Of a DNA stretch of 64,000 nt, positions 17,784 to 28,757 are shown in pieces. The stretch lies in the NCBI GenBank assembly GCA_902569105.1, contig CACFTE010000005.1:1-64000 (forward strand), written 5' to 3'. The stretch comes from an uncultured Pelagibacteraceae bacterium (GTDB taxonomy: Bacteria > Pseudomonadota > Alphaproteobacteria > Pelagibacterales > Pelagibacteraceae). The notes under the pieces are model-generated. The model saw only the letters and a program-made list of their open reading frames with translations. It did not search any database and had not been told where the DNA came from. Each line of letters begins with the position of its first letter. Position 1 is the first letter of the stretch. The position numbers and the translations under genes were made by a program.

Positions 17784-20776
17784 GATCTTACTCTCTTTCC
17801 CTCATGATCAACGTAATGGGATGAAATTACCTCAACTTCTATAGATTTATTTTTTAATGGAGATACTGCAAATAATTTTTTACCTATCATATTTTTTCCA
17901 TCTTTTATAATTGCTAATGAAAAAGGGTTATTATTTTCAACACTCCAGCATGAGGATGAGACGTGTCCTAATTTTGGGTTTGGTAATTTAGCATTTTTAT
18001 CTACAACGAGATGTGATCCCTCGGGAATGCTTGTTTTTCTATCAACCGGCACAAGGCCAACAATTTTTTGCCTATTAGCTTCGTTGAATGCTATTTTAGA
18101 TAAAGATCTTTTTCCAATAAAGTCTTTTTTCTTTGAAACCATTCCGTCAAGAGAAACATCGTAAGGAATAGTTCTTCCATCTAACTCCGGTCCTGCAACA
18201 TGTCCCATTTCTATTCTTAATGTAGATAATGCTTCTGTTCCATATGGCTGAATTCCAAATTCTTTACCTATCTCCATCATTTTTTCCCACATATATAATC
18301 CATAGTCTGACTGAACATTTATTTCATAAGCAAGTTCACCTGAAAACGAAATTCTAAAAATCCTTGCTGGGACACCAAAAAGATCACCTTCAATGTATCC
18401 CATAAATGGAAGTGACTCATTTGAAACATTTATATTTGGAAATAATTTTGCTAGAACATCTCTTGACTTAGGACCTGCTAGTGCAGCACCTGCCCACTGT
18501 TCTGTAGTTGATACAACGTTAACATTTAATTCTGGCCATACAATTTGCAGATAATATTCTAAATGAGACAGTACATTTGCCGCTTGTGCAGTTGTTGTTG
18601 TCATATGATAATGATGTTCTGAAATTCTTGTGGTTGTTCCATCATCCATTACCATTCCATCTTCTCTAAGCATAACTCCATACCTTGCTTTTCCTACTGG
18701 AAGCTTCATCCAAGCATTGGTGTATACTCTATTTAAAAACTCAGCTGCATCTGGACCTTTAACATCAATTTTTCCTAAAGTTGTAACATCGCATATCCCC
18801 ACTTTATCTCTTACATTTTTTGCCTCACGAGTAGCTGCCTCTAACATAGTTTCATTTCCGATTTTATAATACCTAGGTCTTTTCCAGGCTCCGGCATCTA
18901 CAAAGACTGCATTATTTTTAATATGCCAATTATGCATTGGGGTTAATCTTGTTGGCATAAAATGTTTTCCAACTTCTCTCCCAACAATTGTACCTATTGT
19001 TACTGGAGTGAAAGGTGGTCTAAATGTTGTATGACCAACTTCAGGAACAATTTTATTCTCAATATTTGAAACTAGCTGAAGTCCGTTTAGATTACTGGTT
19101 CTGCCTTGGTCAGTTGCCATTCCAAGAGTAGTATACCTCTTAACATGCTCGATTGATCTATAACCTTCTCTTAAAGCAATCTCAATATCTGTAACCGATA
19201 CATCATTTTGAAAATCAACGAATCTTTTTGCCTTAATATTTTTAGGCAATGGAGCACACCAAAACTTATCATGAGTTTTATGTTTTTTTTCTGTTACATT
19301 TGGTATCTGAATATCAACATCCTTATTATTTAGTTTTTTAGAAACTTTGCTTCCAGCATTAAAACCAGCATTCAATGTATCGTGTAGTGTGAAGTTACCA
19401 TTTGCTGCACCAACTGTTATTTCCTCTTGTTTTGACTTATCAGGTACAAAAGCATCAATTTCTTTATCAAATTTTAATTTATTTCCTGATTGTGATGCCA
19501 AGTGAACTGATGGTGTCCAAAATCCAGACACACAAATACAATCGCATTCTACACTACTAGTATTTTTATATGTTGTTTTATCTTCCGATAATTCTCCAAT
19601 AATTGCTGATTTTACCTTCTTGTAACCATCTGCTTTTATCACAGCATGATTAAATTTAATTTTAATACCCTTATTTTTTGCATCATTAATTAAATCTGAA
19701 CTTTGCTCTTTTCTTGTGTCTAAAATTAAAGGATCTACCCCATTATTTTTAAATTCTATTGCAGTTTCATATGCACTGTCGTTGTTGGTGAATATAATCG
19801 GTTTTCTACCTACAAGAACTCCATAAACTTTCATGTACTCTTTTGCCCCTGATGAAAGCATAACACCTGGTGTATCATTATTTCCAAAAACAATGGGTCT
19901 TTCTATAGAACCAGTTGATAGTATTACTTCTTTACATCTTATATACCAAAGTCTTTGTCTTGGAGTAAATTCTGATTTTTTTTCGAGATGGTCTCCTGTT
20001 CTTTCAAACATAACAAGCATGTTATGATCATAGTAACCAAAAACTTGTGACCTATTTTTTACAATCACATTTGGCATTTCTCTAAGTTCTGAAATAATTT
20101 TATCTGCCCAATCTTTTCCAGATAAATTGTCAATACTCACATCATCCATCAAAAGTGATCCACCAAATCTATGTTTATCCTCAGCTAAAATAACTTTAGC
20201 TCCACTTTTTGCTGCCGCGTATGCACTAGCAAGACCTGCTGGTCCAGATCCAGTTACTAATAAATCACAATATTCAAATTTATGCTCATATCTTTCTGTA
20301 TCCTTTTTGGTTGATGCAATTCCTAATCCTGCAGCTTTTCTGATGAATGGCTCATAAATTTTATACCAAAAACTCTTGGGCCACATGAAAGTTTTATAAT
20401 AAAAACCTGCAGGGAAAAATTTTTGCAAAAGATTATTTATTGCTCCAACATCAAATTCTACTGAGGGCCAACAATTCTGACTTGTTGCTGATATTCCTTC
20501 AACTAACTCTATCTCTGTTGCATTAACATTTGGTTCAGAATGTCCATTTAATTGAACCTGTAATTTTGCATTTGGCTCGTCCACTCCAGCAGCGAAAAAT
20601 CCTCTAGGTCTATGATATTTAAAACTTCTTCCAACTAAATGAATTCCATTTGCTAAAAGGGCAGATGCTAAAGTATCTCCTTCATATCCAGTATAATTTT
20701 TACCATTAAACTTAAAATTAATAATTTTATTTCTGTTAATGTATCCTTTTTCTTTTATTCTAAAATCCTGGGACAT
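17780..20776 (-). CDS. soxA: Sarcosine oxidase alpha subunit family (alternatively N-methylglutamate dehydrogenase large subunit)
   Basis: 998 aa; N-terminal 2Fe-2S-like segment and SFKYHRPRGFFAAG, central Rossmann fold, C-terminal GcvT domain. Confidence 0.9.
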   Translation of the reverse strand: MSQDFRIKEKGYINRNKIINFKFNGKNYTGYEGDTLASALLANGIHLVGRSFKYHRPRGFFAAGVDEPNAKLQVQLNGHSEPNVNATEIELVEGISATSQNCWPSVEFDVGAINNLLQKFFPAGFYYKTFMWPKSFWYKIYEPFIRKAAGLGIASTKKDTERYEHKFEYCDLLVTGSGPAGLASAYAAAKSGAKVILAEDKHRFGGSLLMDDVSIDNLSGKDWADKIISELREMPNVIVKNRSQVFGYYDHNMLVMFERTGDHLEKKSEFTPRQRLWYIRCKEVILSTGSIERPIVFGNNDTPGVMLSSGAKEYMKVYGVLVGRKPIIFTNNDSAYETAIEFKNNGVDPLILDTRKEQSSDLINDAKNKGIKIKFNHAVIKADGYKKVKSAIIGELSEDKTTYKNTSSVECDCICVSGFWTPSVHLASQSGNKLKFDKEIDAFVPDKSKQEEITVGAANGNFTLHDTLNAGFNAGSKVSKKLNNKDVDIQIPNVTEKKHKTHDKFWCAPLPKNIKAKRFVDFQNDVSVTDIEIALREGYRSIEHVKRYTTLGMATDQGRTSNLNGLQLVSNIENKIVPEVGHTTFRPPFTPVTIGTIVGREVGKHFMPTRLTPMHNWHIKNNAVFVDAGAWKRPRYYKIGNETMLEAATREAKNVRDKVGICDVTTLGKIDVKGPDAAEFLNRVYTNAWMKLPVGKARYGVMLREDGMVMDDGTTTRISEHHYHMTTTTAQAANVLSHLEYYLQIVWPELNVNVVSTTEQWAGAALAGPKSRDVLAKLFPNINVSNESLPFMGYIEGDLFGVPARIFRISFSGELAYEINVQSDYGLYMWEKMMEIGKEFGIQPYGTEALSTLRIEMGHVAGPELDGRTIPYDVSLDGMVSKKKDFIGKRSLSKIAFNEANRQKIVGLVPVDRKTSIPEGSHLVVDKNAKLPNPKLGHVSSSCWSVENNNPFSLAIIKDGKNMIGKKLFAVSPLKNKSIEVEVISSHYVDHEGKRVRS

Positions 20777-21042
20777 TATATTTCTTCATTCATCATTGCA
20801 GTTTTAAAAATTTCATGTGTTGCTGTATCTCTTTGAGCTTTAAACCATTGCCTGCAACCTGAAACATGGTGCCAAAGTTCTATATGTTTTCCTCTTAGGC
20901 TTTTTCTATTATAAACAAAGTCATCCCATTCTTTATCTGATACATCTTTATTTAATTCCGGCCGTTTAACACTAGCGTCTCCGCCGTATGCAAATTCATT
21001 TTGAGATCTCATTCCACAAAACGGACATTTAATGTAAAGCAT
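20776..21042 (-). CDS. soxD: Sarcosine oxidase delta subunit family
   Basis: 88 aa; CPFCGMRSQNEFAYGGDA, ELWHHVSGCRQWFKAQRDT. Confidence 0.93.
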   Translation of the reverse strand: MLYIKCPFCGMRSQNEFAYGGDASVKRPELNKDVSDKEWDDFVYNRKSLRGKHIELWHHVSGCRQWFKAQRDTATHEIFKTAMMNEEI

Positions 21043-21045
21043 AAG

Positions 21046-22302
21046 TTAACCTATCCAAGTTTTTGTACCAATGCCTTTTTCATCTAGAAGATACCCAGTT
21101 GAGAACCTGTTTAATGATAATTCTGAATTTAACTCGTGTGGTTTGTCTTGTGCAATTGTATGAGCAAAGGTCCAACCCGAAACTGGGGTGGATTTAAAAC
21201 CTCCATAACACCATCCACAATTTAAATATAGTCCATCAATATGTGTCTTATCAATTATTGGTGAACCATCCATCGACATGTCCATAATTCCTCCCCAAGT
21301 TCTAAGCATTTTAAGTCTACTTAAAAATGGAAACAAAGCTAAACCACCTGTTAATACATGTTGAATGGTTGGAAGATTTCCTCTTTGTGCATAACTATTA
21401 TAACCATCTAGATCTCCCCCCATTACCATCTCACCTTTATCAGACTGACTTATATAAAAATGACCAGCTCCAAATGTAACTACACCATCTAATAAAGGTT
21501 TTACTGGCTCAGAAACACAGGCTTGAAGACAATGTGTTTCTATTGGTAAAGTCATATTTAATTTCTCTGCAAGAATATTTGTGCTCCCTGCTACGCATAA
21601 CCCAACTTTTTTTGCTTTAATTTCTCCTTTTGAAGTTCTTACTCCAGTAATTTTTCCATTTGTAATATTAAATCCCTCAACTTCACAATGTTGAATTATG
21701 TCTACACCCATTGAGTCAGCTTGTCTTGCATATCCCCATGCAACTGCATCATGTCTTGCTGTACCAGCGCTTGGTTGCATCAACCCTCCAAATATTGGAA
21801 AACGTACGTCATCAGAGAAGTCTGCCATTGGAATGTATTTTTTAACTTCTTCTCTTCCTAATAAAACTGCATCAATTCCGTTTAATCTCATTGAATTACC
21901 TCTTCTTGCATAAGCATTCATTTGAGCATCTGAATGTGCAAGGTTAATAATTCCTCTTGGTGAAAACATTACATTGAAATTTAATTCCTGACTAAGATTT
22001 CTCCATAAGTCCATTCCAAATTCATTGAAGCGTCCGTTGGCATCATACATAAAGTTTGAACGAATTATTGTTGTATTTCTTCCAACATTTCCTCCACCAA
22101 TCCAACCTTTTTCGATTATTGCTACATTCGTTATTTTATGTTCTTTTGCTAAATAATATGCGGTAGCTAAACCGTGTCCCCCTCCACCTATTATTATGAC
22201 GTCATATTCTTTTTTTGGTGTTGGATCTTTCCAGGCCACTTCCCAGTTCATGTGGTCTGAAAAAGCATTTTTTATTAAGCTAAAAACAGAATATTTCTGC
22301 AT
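21046..22302 (-). CDS. soxB: Sarcosine oxidase beta subunit family
   Basis: 418 aa; DVIIIGGGGHGLATAYYLA FAD motif; CGWCYGGFKSTPVSGW. Confidence 0.92.
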   Translation of the reverse strand: MQKYSVFSLIKNAFSDHMNWEVAWKDPTPKKEYDVIIIGGGGHGLATAYYLAKEHKITNVAIIEKGWIGGGNVGRNTTIIRSNFMYDANGRFNEFGMDLWRNLSQELNFNVMFSPRGIINLAHSDAQMNAYARRGNSMRLNGIDAVLLGREEVKKYIPMADFSDDVRFPIFGGLMQPSAGTARHDAVAWGYARQADSMGVDIIQHCEVEGFNITNGKITGVRTSKGEIKAKKVGLCVAGSTNILAEKLNMTLPIETHCLQACVSEPVKPLLDGVVTFGAGHFYISQSDKGEMVMGGDLDGYNSYAQRGNLPTIQHVLTGGLALFPFLSRLKMLRTWGGIMDMSMDGSPIIDKTHIDGLYLNCGWCYGGFKSTPVSGWTFAHTIAQDKPHELNSELSLNRFSTGYLLDEKGIGTKTWIG

Positions 22303-22418
22303 GTAATAATTTTATATAAATAAAACCAATTATTTCTTATTTTTTATATATATATTTTTTAGAAGTTTAAATATATATAAAAGCCTATACTAATTCGTTT
22401 CATAAATAGGGAGACAAA

Positions 22419-24098
22419 ATGCCTAAATCAGATATTGAAATAGCAAGGGCAGCAAAAATGAAACCTATCAAGGAAATCCTTGATAGATTAAATGTACCTG
22501 ATGAACCTGAAGCCTTTAGTCCAATGGGAAGGCATATCGCGAAAATTAATTTAGAATATTTAGATAAACTTAAAGACAAAAAAAGCGGCAAACTAATTCT
22601 AGTTACTGCAATCACTCCAACTCCTGCTGGGGAAGGTAAAACAACTACTTCTGTTGGTTTAAATGATGGCCTTAATAAAATTGGAAAAAAATCTATTGTT
22701 TGCCTTAGGGAACCAAGTCTTGGTCCATCTTTTGGTTTAAAGGGAGGCGCTGCTGGAGGAGGATACGCTCAGGTCGTTCCAATGGAACAAATAAATTTAC
22801 ATTTTACTGGTGACTTTCATGCAATAACATCTGCGCACAATTTATTATCAGCTCTTATAGACAATCATATTTACTGGGGTAACAAACTAAACATAGACGT
22901 AAGAAGAGTTTCATGGAGACGAGTGATGGATATGAACGACAGATCCTTAAGATCAATAATTGTTGATCTAGGTGGCGTAGCAAATGGATATCCACGTCAA
23001 GATAGTTTTGATATAACCGTAGCTTCAGAATTAATGGCTATATTTTGTTTAGCAACTGATTTGAAAGATTTAGAAAATAGAATTGCAAATATTACAATAG
23101 GATATACTAGAGATAAAAAACCAATTCATGCAAAAGACTTAAATGCACAAGGGCCAATGACAGTTCTTTTAAAGGATGCTATTAGACCAAACATAACGCA
23201 AACTCTAGAACACAACCCTGCAATAATACATGGGGGTCCATTTGCAAATATCGCTCATGGATGTAACTCTGTCATAGCAACTAAAGCAGGATTGAAATTG
23301 GCTGACTATGTAGTAACTGAAGCAGGTTTTGGTGCTGACCTTGGCGCAGAAAAATTTTTAAATATTAAATGTAGAAAATCAGGAATAAAACCTGATTGTG
23401 TAGTTATTGTTGCAACAATCAGAGCACTCAAAATGCATGGAGGACTAGGTAAGGATGAACTTAAAAATGAAAATGTTAGTGCTCTTAAAAAAGGATTAGT
23501 AAATTTAGAAAGACATATTAATAATACGAGAAAATTTGGTATACCTGTTACAATTGCTGTAAATCATTTTATAACAGATACAGATAAAGAGATGAAAACA
23601 CTGCTGGACTTCTGTAAAACACAAGGTGTCAAAGCATCAAAATGTACCCATTGGTCAAATGGAGGAGAAGGTACAAAAGAGCTTGCTGAAAACGTTGTAG
23701 AAATTTGTAAAGATAATCAAACAACATTTAAATATTTATATGAAGACAGTTTAAGTTTATTCAAAAAAATCGAAAAAATAGCTCAGGAAATTTATCATGC
23801 CAGTGAAGTAGTTGCTGACACAAAAGTAAGACAACAGCTTAAAGATTTTGAGGAAAAAGGTTATGGAAAACTTCCTGTATGTATTGCAAAAACTCAATAT
23901 AGTTTCTCTACTGATCCAAATTTGAAAGGTGCTCCAACTGGTCATGTGTTACCAGTGAGGGAAGTTCGTTTATCATCAGGAGCTGAATTTGTTGTTGTTG
24001 TATGTGGAGAAATAATGACAATGCCAGGACTGCCAAGAGTGCCTGCAGCTGACTCTATCAAGCTCAACAATAAGGGTGAAATAGAAGGTCTTTTTTAA
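22419..24098 (+). CDS. fhs: Formate-tetrahydrofolate ligase
   Basis: 559 aa; [46 protein letters not shown]. Confidence 0.97.
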   Translation: MPKSDIEIARAAKMKPIKEILDRLNVPDEPEAFSPMGRHIAKINLEYLDKLKDKKSGKLILVTAITPTPAGEGKTTTSVGLNDGLNKIGKKSIVCLREPSLGPSFGLKGGAAGGGYAQVVPMEQINLHFTGDFHAITSAHNLLSALIDNHIYWGNKLNIDVRRVSWRRVMDMNDRSLRSIIVDLGGVANGYPRQDSFDITVASELMAIFCLATDLKDLENRIANITIGYTRDKKPIHAKDLNAQGPMTVLLKDAIRPNITQTLEHNPAIIHGGPFANIAHGCNSVIATKAGLKLADYVVTEAGFGADLGAEKFLNIKCRKSGIKPDCVVIVATIRALKMHGGLGKDELKNENVSALKKGLVNLERHINNTRKFGIPVTIAVNHFITDTDKEMKTLLDFCKTQGVKASKCTHWSNGGEGTKELAENVVEICKDNQTTFKYLYEDSLSLFKKIEKIAQEIYHASEVVADTKVRQQLKDFEEKGYGKLPVCIAKTQYSFSTDPNLKGAPTGHVLPVREVRLSSGAEFVVVVCGEIMTMPGLPRVPAADSIKLNNKGEIEGLF

Positions 24099-24101
24099 TT
24101 T

Positions 24102-24884
24102 TTAAATAGAATTTAACCAATTTCTTAACTCGATCATTCTTTGTTGATTATCAGAAATTGATATTTCTTTTTCTATAAAAGAAATATGTTCATTAACTTG
24201 ATCATGATTAGCAAACACTTTCCTTGTTTCAATTAATCTATCTTTTCTAAACTTTATAAGTTGTATCATTTTTTGATAAGTGATTTCTGGGTGATACTGC
24301 AAGCCCCAAACATTATTATTATTTATTTTAAAATACATTCCTTGAACTTTGTTTATTTTATTTGATGCTAAACAAACTCCATTTTCTGGAAGTGTGACCA
24401 CTTCATCAAAGTTAAATGCAGGGGTATTAAAATTATTTTTTTTTCCAGTGTACAATGGATGTTTTAAACCTTGTTCGTTTATTATTAATTGATTTGCAAT
24501 TCCTATATGAGCTCCATTTGATGATTTTTTCACAACTCCTCCAGCTGCTGTAACAGCAACTTGCATTCCCCAACAAATAGCAAGAATATTTTTTACTTTT
24601 TTTTGACATTCTTTCATAAATTGAATTTGTCTTTTTATTTCAGGAGTATCATTGTAGATGTTTAAACTACTACCACCCCATATGAGGCCATCATATTTAT
24701 TAAGTTCCTTTACTTTTACATCAATATCTTCATCTGATGATGGGTTAACTACATCCATATCAAGTTCATTTGTAAAATTGGCTATGCTATCTTGAAGACT
24801 TTGAGTATGAGTTTGTATACCAGAAGTAGAAAAATTTTGATTTTCTTCTCTCAGATTGCCTTCAACAATTAGAATTTTTTTCAT
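24102..24884 (-). CDS. Class I glutamine amidotransferase-like protein
   Basis: Nucleophile elbow ILAICWGMQVA and YHPE His-Glu motif. Confidence 0.85.
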   Translation of the reverse strand: MKKILIVEGNLREENQNFSTSGIQTHTQSLQDSIANFTNELDMDVVNPSSDEDIDVKVKELNKYDGLIWGGSSLNIYNDTPEIKRQIQFMKECQKKVKNILAICWGMQVAVTAAGGVVKKSSNGAHIGIANQLIINEQGLKHPLYTGKKNNFNTPAFNFDEVVTLPENGVCLASNKINKVQGMYFKINNNNVWGLQYHPEITYQKMIQLIKFRKDRLIETRKVFANHDQVNEHISFIEKEISISDNQQRMIELRNWLNSI

Positions 24885-24943
24885 AGTCTAAATGAAAATT
24901 ATATTTTAATTTTTTTATTTTACTTATAAGATAATAGATAAAT

Positions 24944-26284
24944 ATGACAAAAGTTGCAATCATAGGCACAGGACCATGTGGTCTTTCGATGTTGAGAGCT
25001 TTTGAACAAGCTGAAAAAAAAGGTGAAAAAATTCCTGAAGTAGTTGCTTTTGAAAAACAAAGTGATTGGGGTGGATTATGGAATTATAGTTGGAGAACTG
25101 GCTCAGACGAATACGGTGATCCAGTTCCTAATAGTATGTACAGATATCTTTGGTCAAATGGACCGAAAGAATGTTTAGAATTTGCTGATTATTCCTTTGA
25201 TGAACACTTCGGAAAGCCTATTCCTTCATTTCCTCCAAGGGAAGTACTTTATGATTATATATTAGGTAGAGTTAAAAAAGGTAATTCTAAAAGCAAAGTA
25301 AGATTTAATAGCACTGTAACCAGTGTGAAATATGATGGAAACAAATTTGAAGTTGTTTCAAATGACAAAAAAAATAACAAATTAGTGAAAGAAAACTTTG
25401 ACTATATTGTTGTTTCATCAGGACATTTTTCTGTACCATATATTCCTGAATACCCCGGTATGAGTTCTTTTCCTGGAAGAATAATGCATTCACATGATTT
25501 TAGAGATGCTGAAGAGTTTAGAGGCAAAAATGTAATTGTATTAGGCAGCAGTTATTCAGCTGAAGATGTTGCTTTGCAGTGTCATAAATACGGAGCTAAA
25601 ACTGTAACGATTGGTTACAGACATAATCCAATGGGATTTAAATGGCCTAAAGGTGTAACAGAAGTTTTTCATCTTGATCGATTAGATGGAAAAAAAGCAA
25701 TATTTAAAGATGGACACGAACAAGAAGCAGATGCAATTATATTATGCTCAGGATATCTTCATCACTTCCCTTTCTTATCTGAAGATCTAAAGCTTAAAAC
25801 TAGAAACAGATTATATCCACCAAAATTATATAAAGGTGTGGTTTGGCAAGACAATCACAAATTATTATATTTAGGAATGCAAGATCAATTTCATACATTT
25901 AATATGTTTGACTGTCAGGCATGGTATGCAAGAGACGTTATTATGGGAAAAATAAAAATGCCCGATAATAATGAAATTGAAAAAGATATTAACAAATGGG
26001 TAGCTATGGAGGAAAAATTAGAAAATCCAGATCAGATGATTGATTTTCAAACTGAATATACAAAAGAGCTTCATGAGTTATCAGATTATCCAAAAATTGA
26101 TTTTGAATTAATTAGAAAACACTTCAAAGAATGGGAGCATCATAAAGTAGAAGACATTATGACATACAGGAACAAATCCTTTTCTTCGCCTGTTACTGGG
26201 TCAGTCGCCCCAATCCATCACACTCCATGGGCAACAGCGATGGATGACTCTTTAAAAGTATTTTTGGACCAGCCTAAAAAATAA
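24944..26284 (+). CDS. tmm: Flavin-containing monooxygenase, trimethylamine monooxygenase (Tmm) type
   Basis: 446 aa; GTGPCGLSML, FMO fingerprint-like HSHDFRDAEEFRGKNVIVLGSSYSAEDVA; overall resemblance to Tmm. Confidence 0.85.
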   Translation: MTKVAIIGTGPCGLSMLRAFEQAEKKGEKIPEVVAFEKQSDWGGLWNYSWRTGSDEYGDPVPNSMYRYLWSNGPKECLEFADYSFDEHFGKPIPSFPPREVLYDYILGRVKKGNSKSKVRFNSTVTSVKYDGNKFEVVSNDKKNNKLVKENFDYIVVSSGHFSVPYIPEYPGMSSFPGRIMHSHDFRDAEEFRGKNVIVLGSSYSAEDVALQCHKYGAKTVTIGYRHNPMGFKWPKGVTEVFHLDRLDGKKAIFKDGHEQEADAIILCSGYLHHFPFLSEDLKLKTRNRLYPPKLYKGVVWQDNHKLLYLGMQDQFHTFNMFDCQAWYARDVIMGKIKMPDNNEIEKDINKWVAMEEKLENPDQMIDFQTEYTKELHELSDYPKIDFELIRKHFKEWEHHKVEDIMTYRNKSFSSPVTGSVAPIHHTPWATAMDDSLKVFLDQPKK

Positions 26285-26293
26285 ATATAAATT

Positions 26294-27265
26294 CTATTTA
26301 TTTTGCCATCTGATTTTTAATTTTTTATTTTTTAAAATTGATCTTAATAAATCAACCATTAAAGGTATTTTCTTCTTATTAATTTTCTTTAAAATATATC
26401 TACCAATTTCTCTAGCAAGTTCTGCTCCTTCAACAGTATCATTTGGCATAAATTTTTTTTTCGCATTTTTAAATGTAAAACCTTTACCTAAAAACTCACC
26501 CATTTTACTATTTCTTCCACCTACAGCACTTACATACAAATCTCCAACACCAGCTAAACCATAAACAGTTTCTTCTTTTCCTTTAAAATGTTTTGTTAAA
26601 TACATCATCTCTTTAATAGATTTTATAAATATAGAGGATGAAGTATTTGAACCTTCTCCCGAACCAATTAACATAGAATAAATATTTTTAATCGCAGAAC
26701 ATACCTCTACACCTTTAACATCTCTCGAATATTCTATGTTGTAGTATTTAGTTGAGATTAAATTTCCAATTGATTTTGCTTTTTTAATATCTTTGTTTGC
26801 AATAATAGTGCTAGATTTTATTTTTCTAGCCAATTCTTTTGCTAAACAAGGTCCTTTCAATACTGATATATCAAATTTTCTCGCTCCTTTATTAAGCTGT
26901 TCGGACATTGTAATGATTTTTTTTGAAATCTTGTCGTATTTTAAACCTTTAGTTAATACTAATATTTTTGAGCTAAATTTTAATTTTTTTAAACAATCCC
27001 TAACAAGATCAATTCCAATAGAACTAACCGCTACAACTACAAGATCCCATCTTTTGTTCAATAATTCACTTGAAAAATTTTTTACAATTAAATTATTATG
27101 TAATTTTAATTTCAAAGATGGATGATATTTTTTATTTGAATTGATTTTTTTAATTAATTTAAAATTAAATGGTTCTGACAATGTAACTTTATGTCTATTA
27201 TCCATACAAGGGACTGAAAATGCTGCTCCCATTGCTCCTGCTCCAATAATAAGTATATTTTTCAT
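26294..27265 (-). CDS. gpsA: Glycerol-3-phosphate dehydrogenase NAD(P)+
   Basis: GAGAMGAAFS N-terminus; YGLAGVGDLYVSAVGGRNSKMGEFLGKG. Confidence 0.88.
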   Translation of the reverse strand: MKNILIIGAGAMGAAFSVPCMDNRHKVTLSEPFNFKLIKKINSNKKYHPSLKLKLHNNLIVKNFSSELLNKRWDLVVVAVSSIGIDLVRDCLKKLKFSSKILVLTKGLKYDKISKKIITMSEQLNKGARKFDISVLKGPCLAKELARKIKSSTIIANKDIKKAKSIGNLISTKYYNIEYSRDVKGVEVCSAIKNIYSMLIGSGEGSNTSSSIFIKSIKEMMYLTKHFKGKEETVYGLAGVGDLYVSAVGGRNSKMGEFLGKGFTFKNAKKKFMPNDTVEGAELAREIGRYILKKINKKKIPLMVDLLRSILKNKKLKIRWQNK

Positions 27266-27273
27266 GTTTTAAA

Positions 27274-28752
27274 TTATGCTAGAGTTTTTCTAATTGCTTG
27301 TCTCCATCCTTGCAATAACTTATTTCTCAAAGATTTGTTAAGTTTTGGTGAAAAAACTCTATCTTTTTTCCATTTAACTTTAATTTCATTTAATGATTTG
27401 AATTCTCTAATTTGATATCCTGCTAATAGTGCAACACCTAATGCAGTAGTTTCTGAAACTTTTGGTCTCACTACTTTTAAATTAATCGTATCTGATAAAA
27501 ACTGCGCAAACCAATTGTTTGTTACCATTCCACCATCCACTTTTATTATTTTTGGTTTTAGCCCATCTTTTTTCATAGATTCAAATAAATCAAAACTTTG
27601 ATACGCAACAGATTCTACAACTGCCCTAACTAAACTTTTCCAATCACTATTCCTAGTTAGGCCTGTAATCAATCCTCTTGCTTCTGGCCTCCAATACGGC
27701 GCTCCTATTCCACTAAATGCAGGAACAACATAAACACCCTCATTATTTTTTTTTGATTTAGCAATTTGTTCAGTTTCATATGCATTATTTATCAACTTTA
27801 TTTTATCTCTCAACCATTGAACCCCAGCACCAGCTATAAATATCGAGCCTTCTAATGCATAAGTGTTTTTGCCATTCAGCGTATAGCAAATTGTGGTTAA
27901 TAATTTATTTTTAGAATAAATTTTTTTAGATCCTGTATTCATAATCACAAATGCTCCAGTTCCATATGTGCTTTTTGTTGAACCACTTTCAAAACAAGCT
28001 TGTCCAACAGCTGCTGATTGTTGATCTCCAAGAACAGCTGAAATAGGTATCTCTTTACCTAAAATTTTTTTATTTGTTGTTCCAAAATTATCTGCAGAAT
28101 TTTTTACTTTTGGTAAAATTTTGTAAGGAATTTTTAGTTTTTTTAATATCTCATCGTCCCATTTATTAGTATTAATGTTGAAAAGCATTGTCCTCGAAGC
28201 ATTAGTAGTCTCTGTTAAATGGTTATGTTCTTTAGTAAGTTTCCAAATTAAAAAAGTATCAATTGTACCAAACAATAAATTATTTGATTTTAATAATGAT
28301 TTAGTTTTTTTTACATTATCTAATATCCATTTTATTTTTGTTGCAGAAAAATATGGATCAATAAATAAACCGGTTTTCCTTCTGATTTTGCTTTCAAAAT
28401 TATTTTTTTTTAAAAATTTACAATAATTTTGTGTTCTTCTATCTTGCCAAACAATTGCATTATAAACTGGTTTTCCATTTTTTTTATTCCAAAGAACTGT
28501 TGTTTCTCTCTGATTTGTTATTCCGATAGTTAATATTTTACCTTTTAGTTGTTTTGCTTTTTGAATTACTTTTTTTAATGATAAAAGTGTAGTTTCCCAA
28601 ATCTCATTTGGATCATGTTCTACCCAGCCATTTTTAGGAAAATATTGTTTAAATTCTAGCTGATAAATAAATTTTATATTGCCACTAGTATCAAACAAAA
28701 TTGCTCTTGAAGATGTTGTTCCCTGATCAATGGCAACAAGAAATTTTTTCAC
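27274..28752 (-). CDS. glpK: Glycerol kinase
   Basis: AIDQGTTSSRAILFD; GITNQRETTVLW; YGTGAFVIMNTG; VDGGMVTNNWFAQF. Confidence 0.96.
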   Translation of the reverse strand: MKKFLVAIDQGTTSSRAILFDTSGNIKFIYQLEFKQYFPKNGWVEHDPNEIWETTLLSLKKVIQKAKQLKGKILTIGITNQRETTVLWNKKNGKPVYNAIVWQDRRTQNYCKFLKKNNFESKIRRKTGLFIDPYFSATKIKWILDNVKKTKSLLKSNNLLFGTIDTFLIWKLTKEHNHLTETTNASRTMLFNINTNKWDDEILKKLKIPYKILPKVKNSADNFGTTNKKILGKEIPISAVLGDQQSAAVGQACFESGSTKSTYGTGAFVIMNTGSKKIYSKNKLLTTICYTLNGKNTYALEGSIFIAGAGVQWLRDKIKLINNAYETEQIAKSKKNNEGVYVVPAFSGIGAPYWRPEARGLITGLTRNSDWKSLVRAVVESVAYQSFDLFESMKKDGLKPKIIKVDGGMVTNNWFAQFLSDTINLKVVRPKVSETTALGVALLAGYQIREFKSLNEIKVKWKKDRVFSPKLNKSLRNKLLQGWRQAIRKTLA

Positions 28753-28757
28753 AGAGT

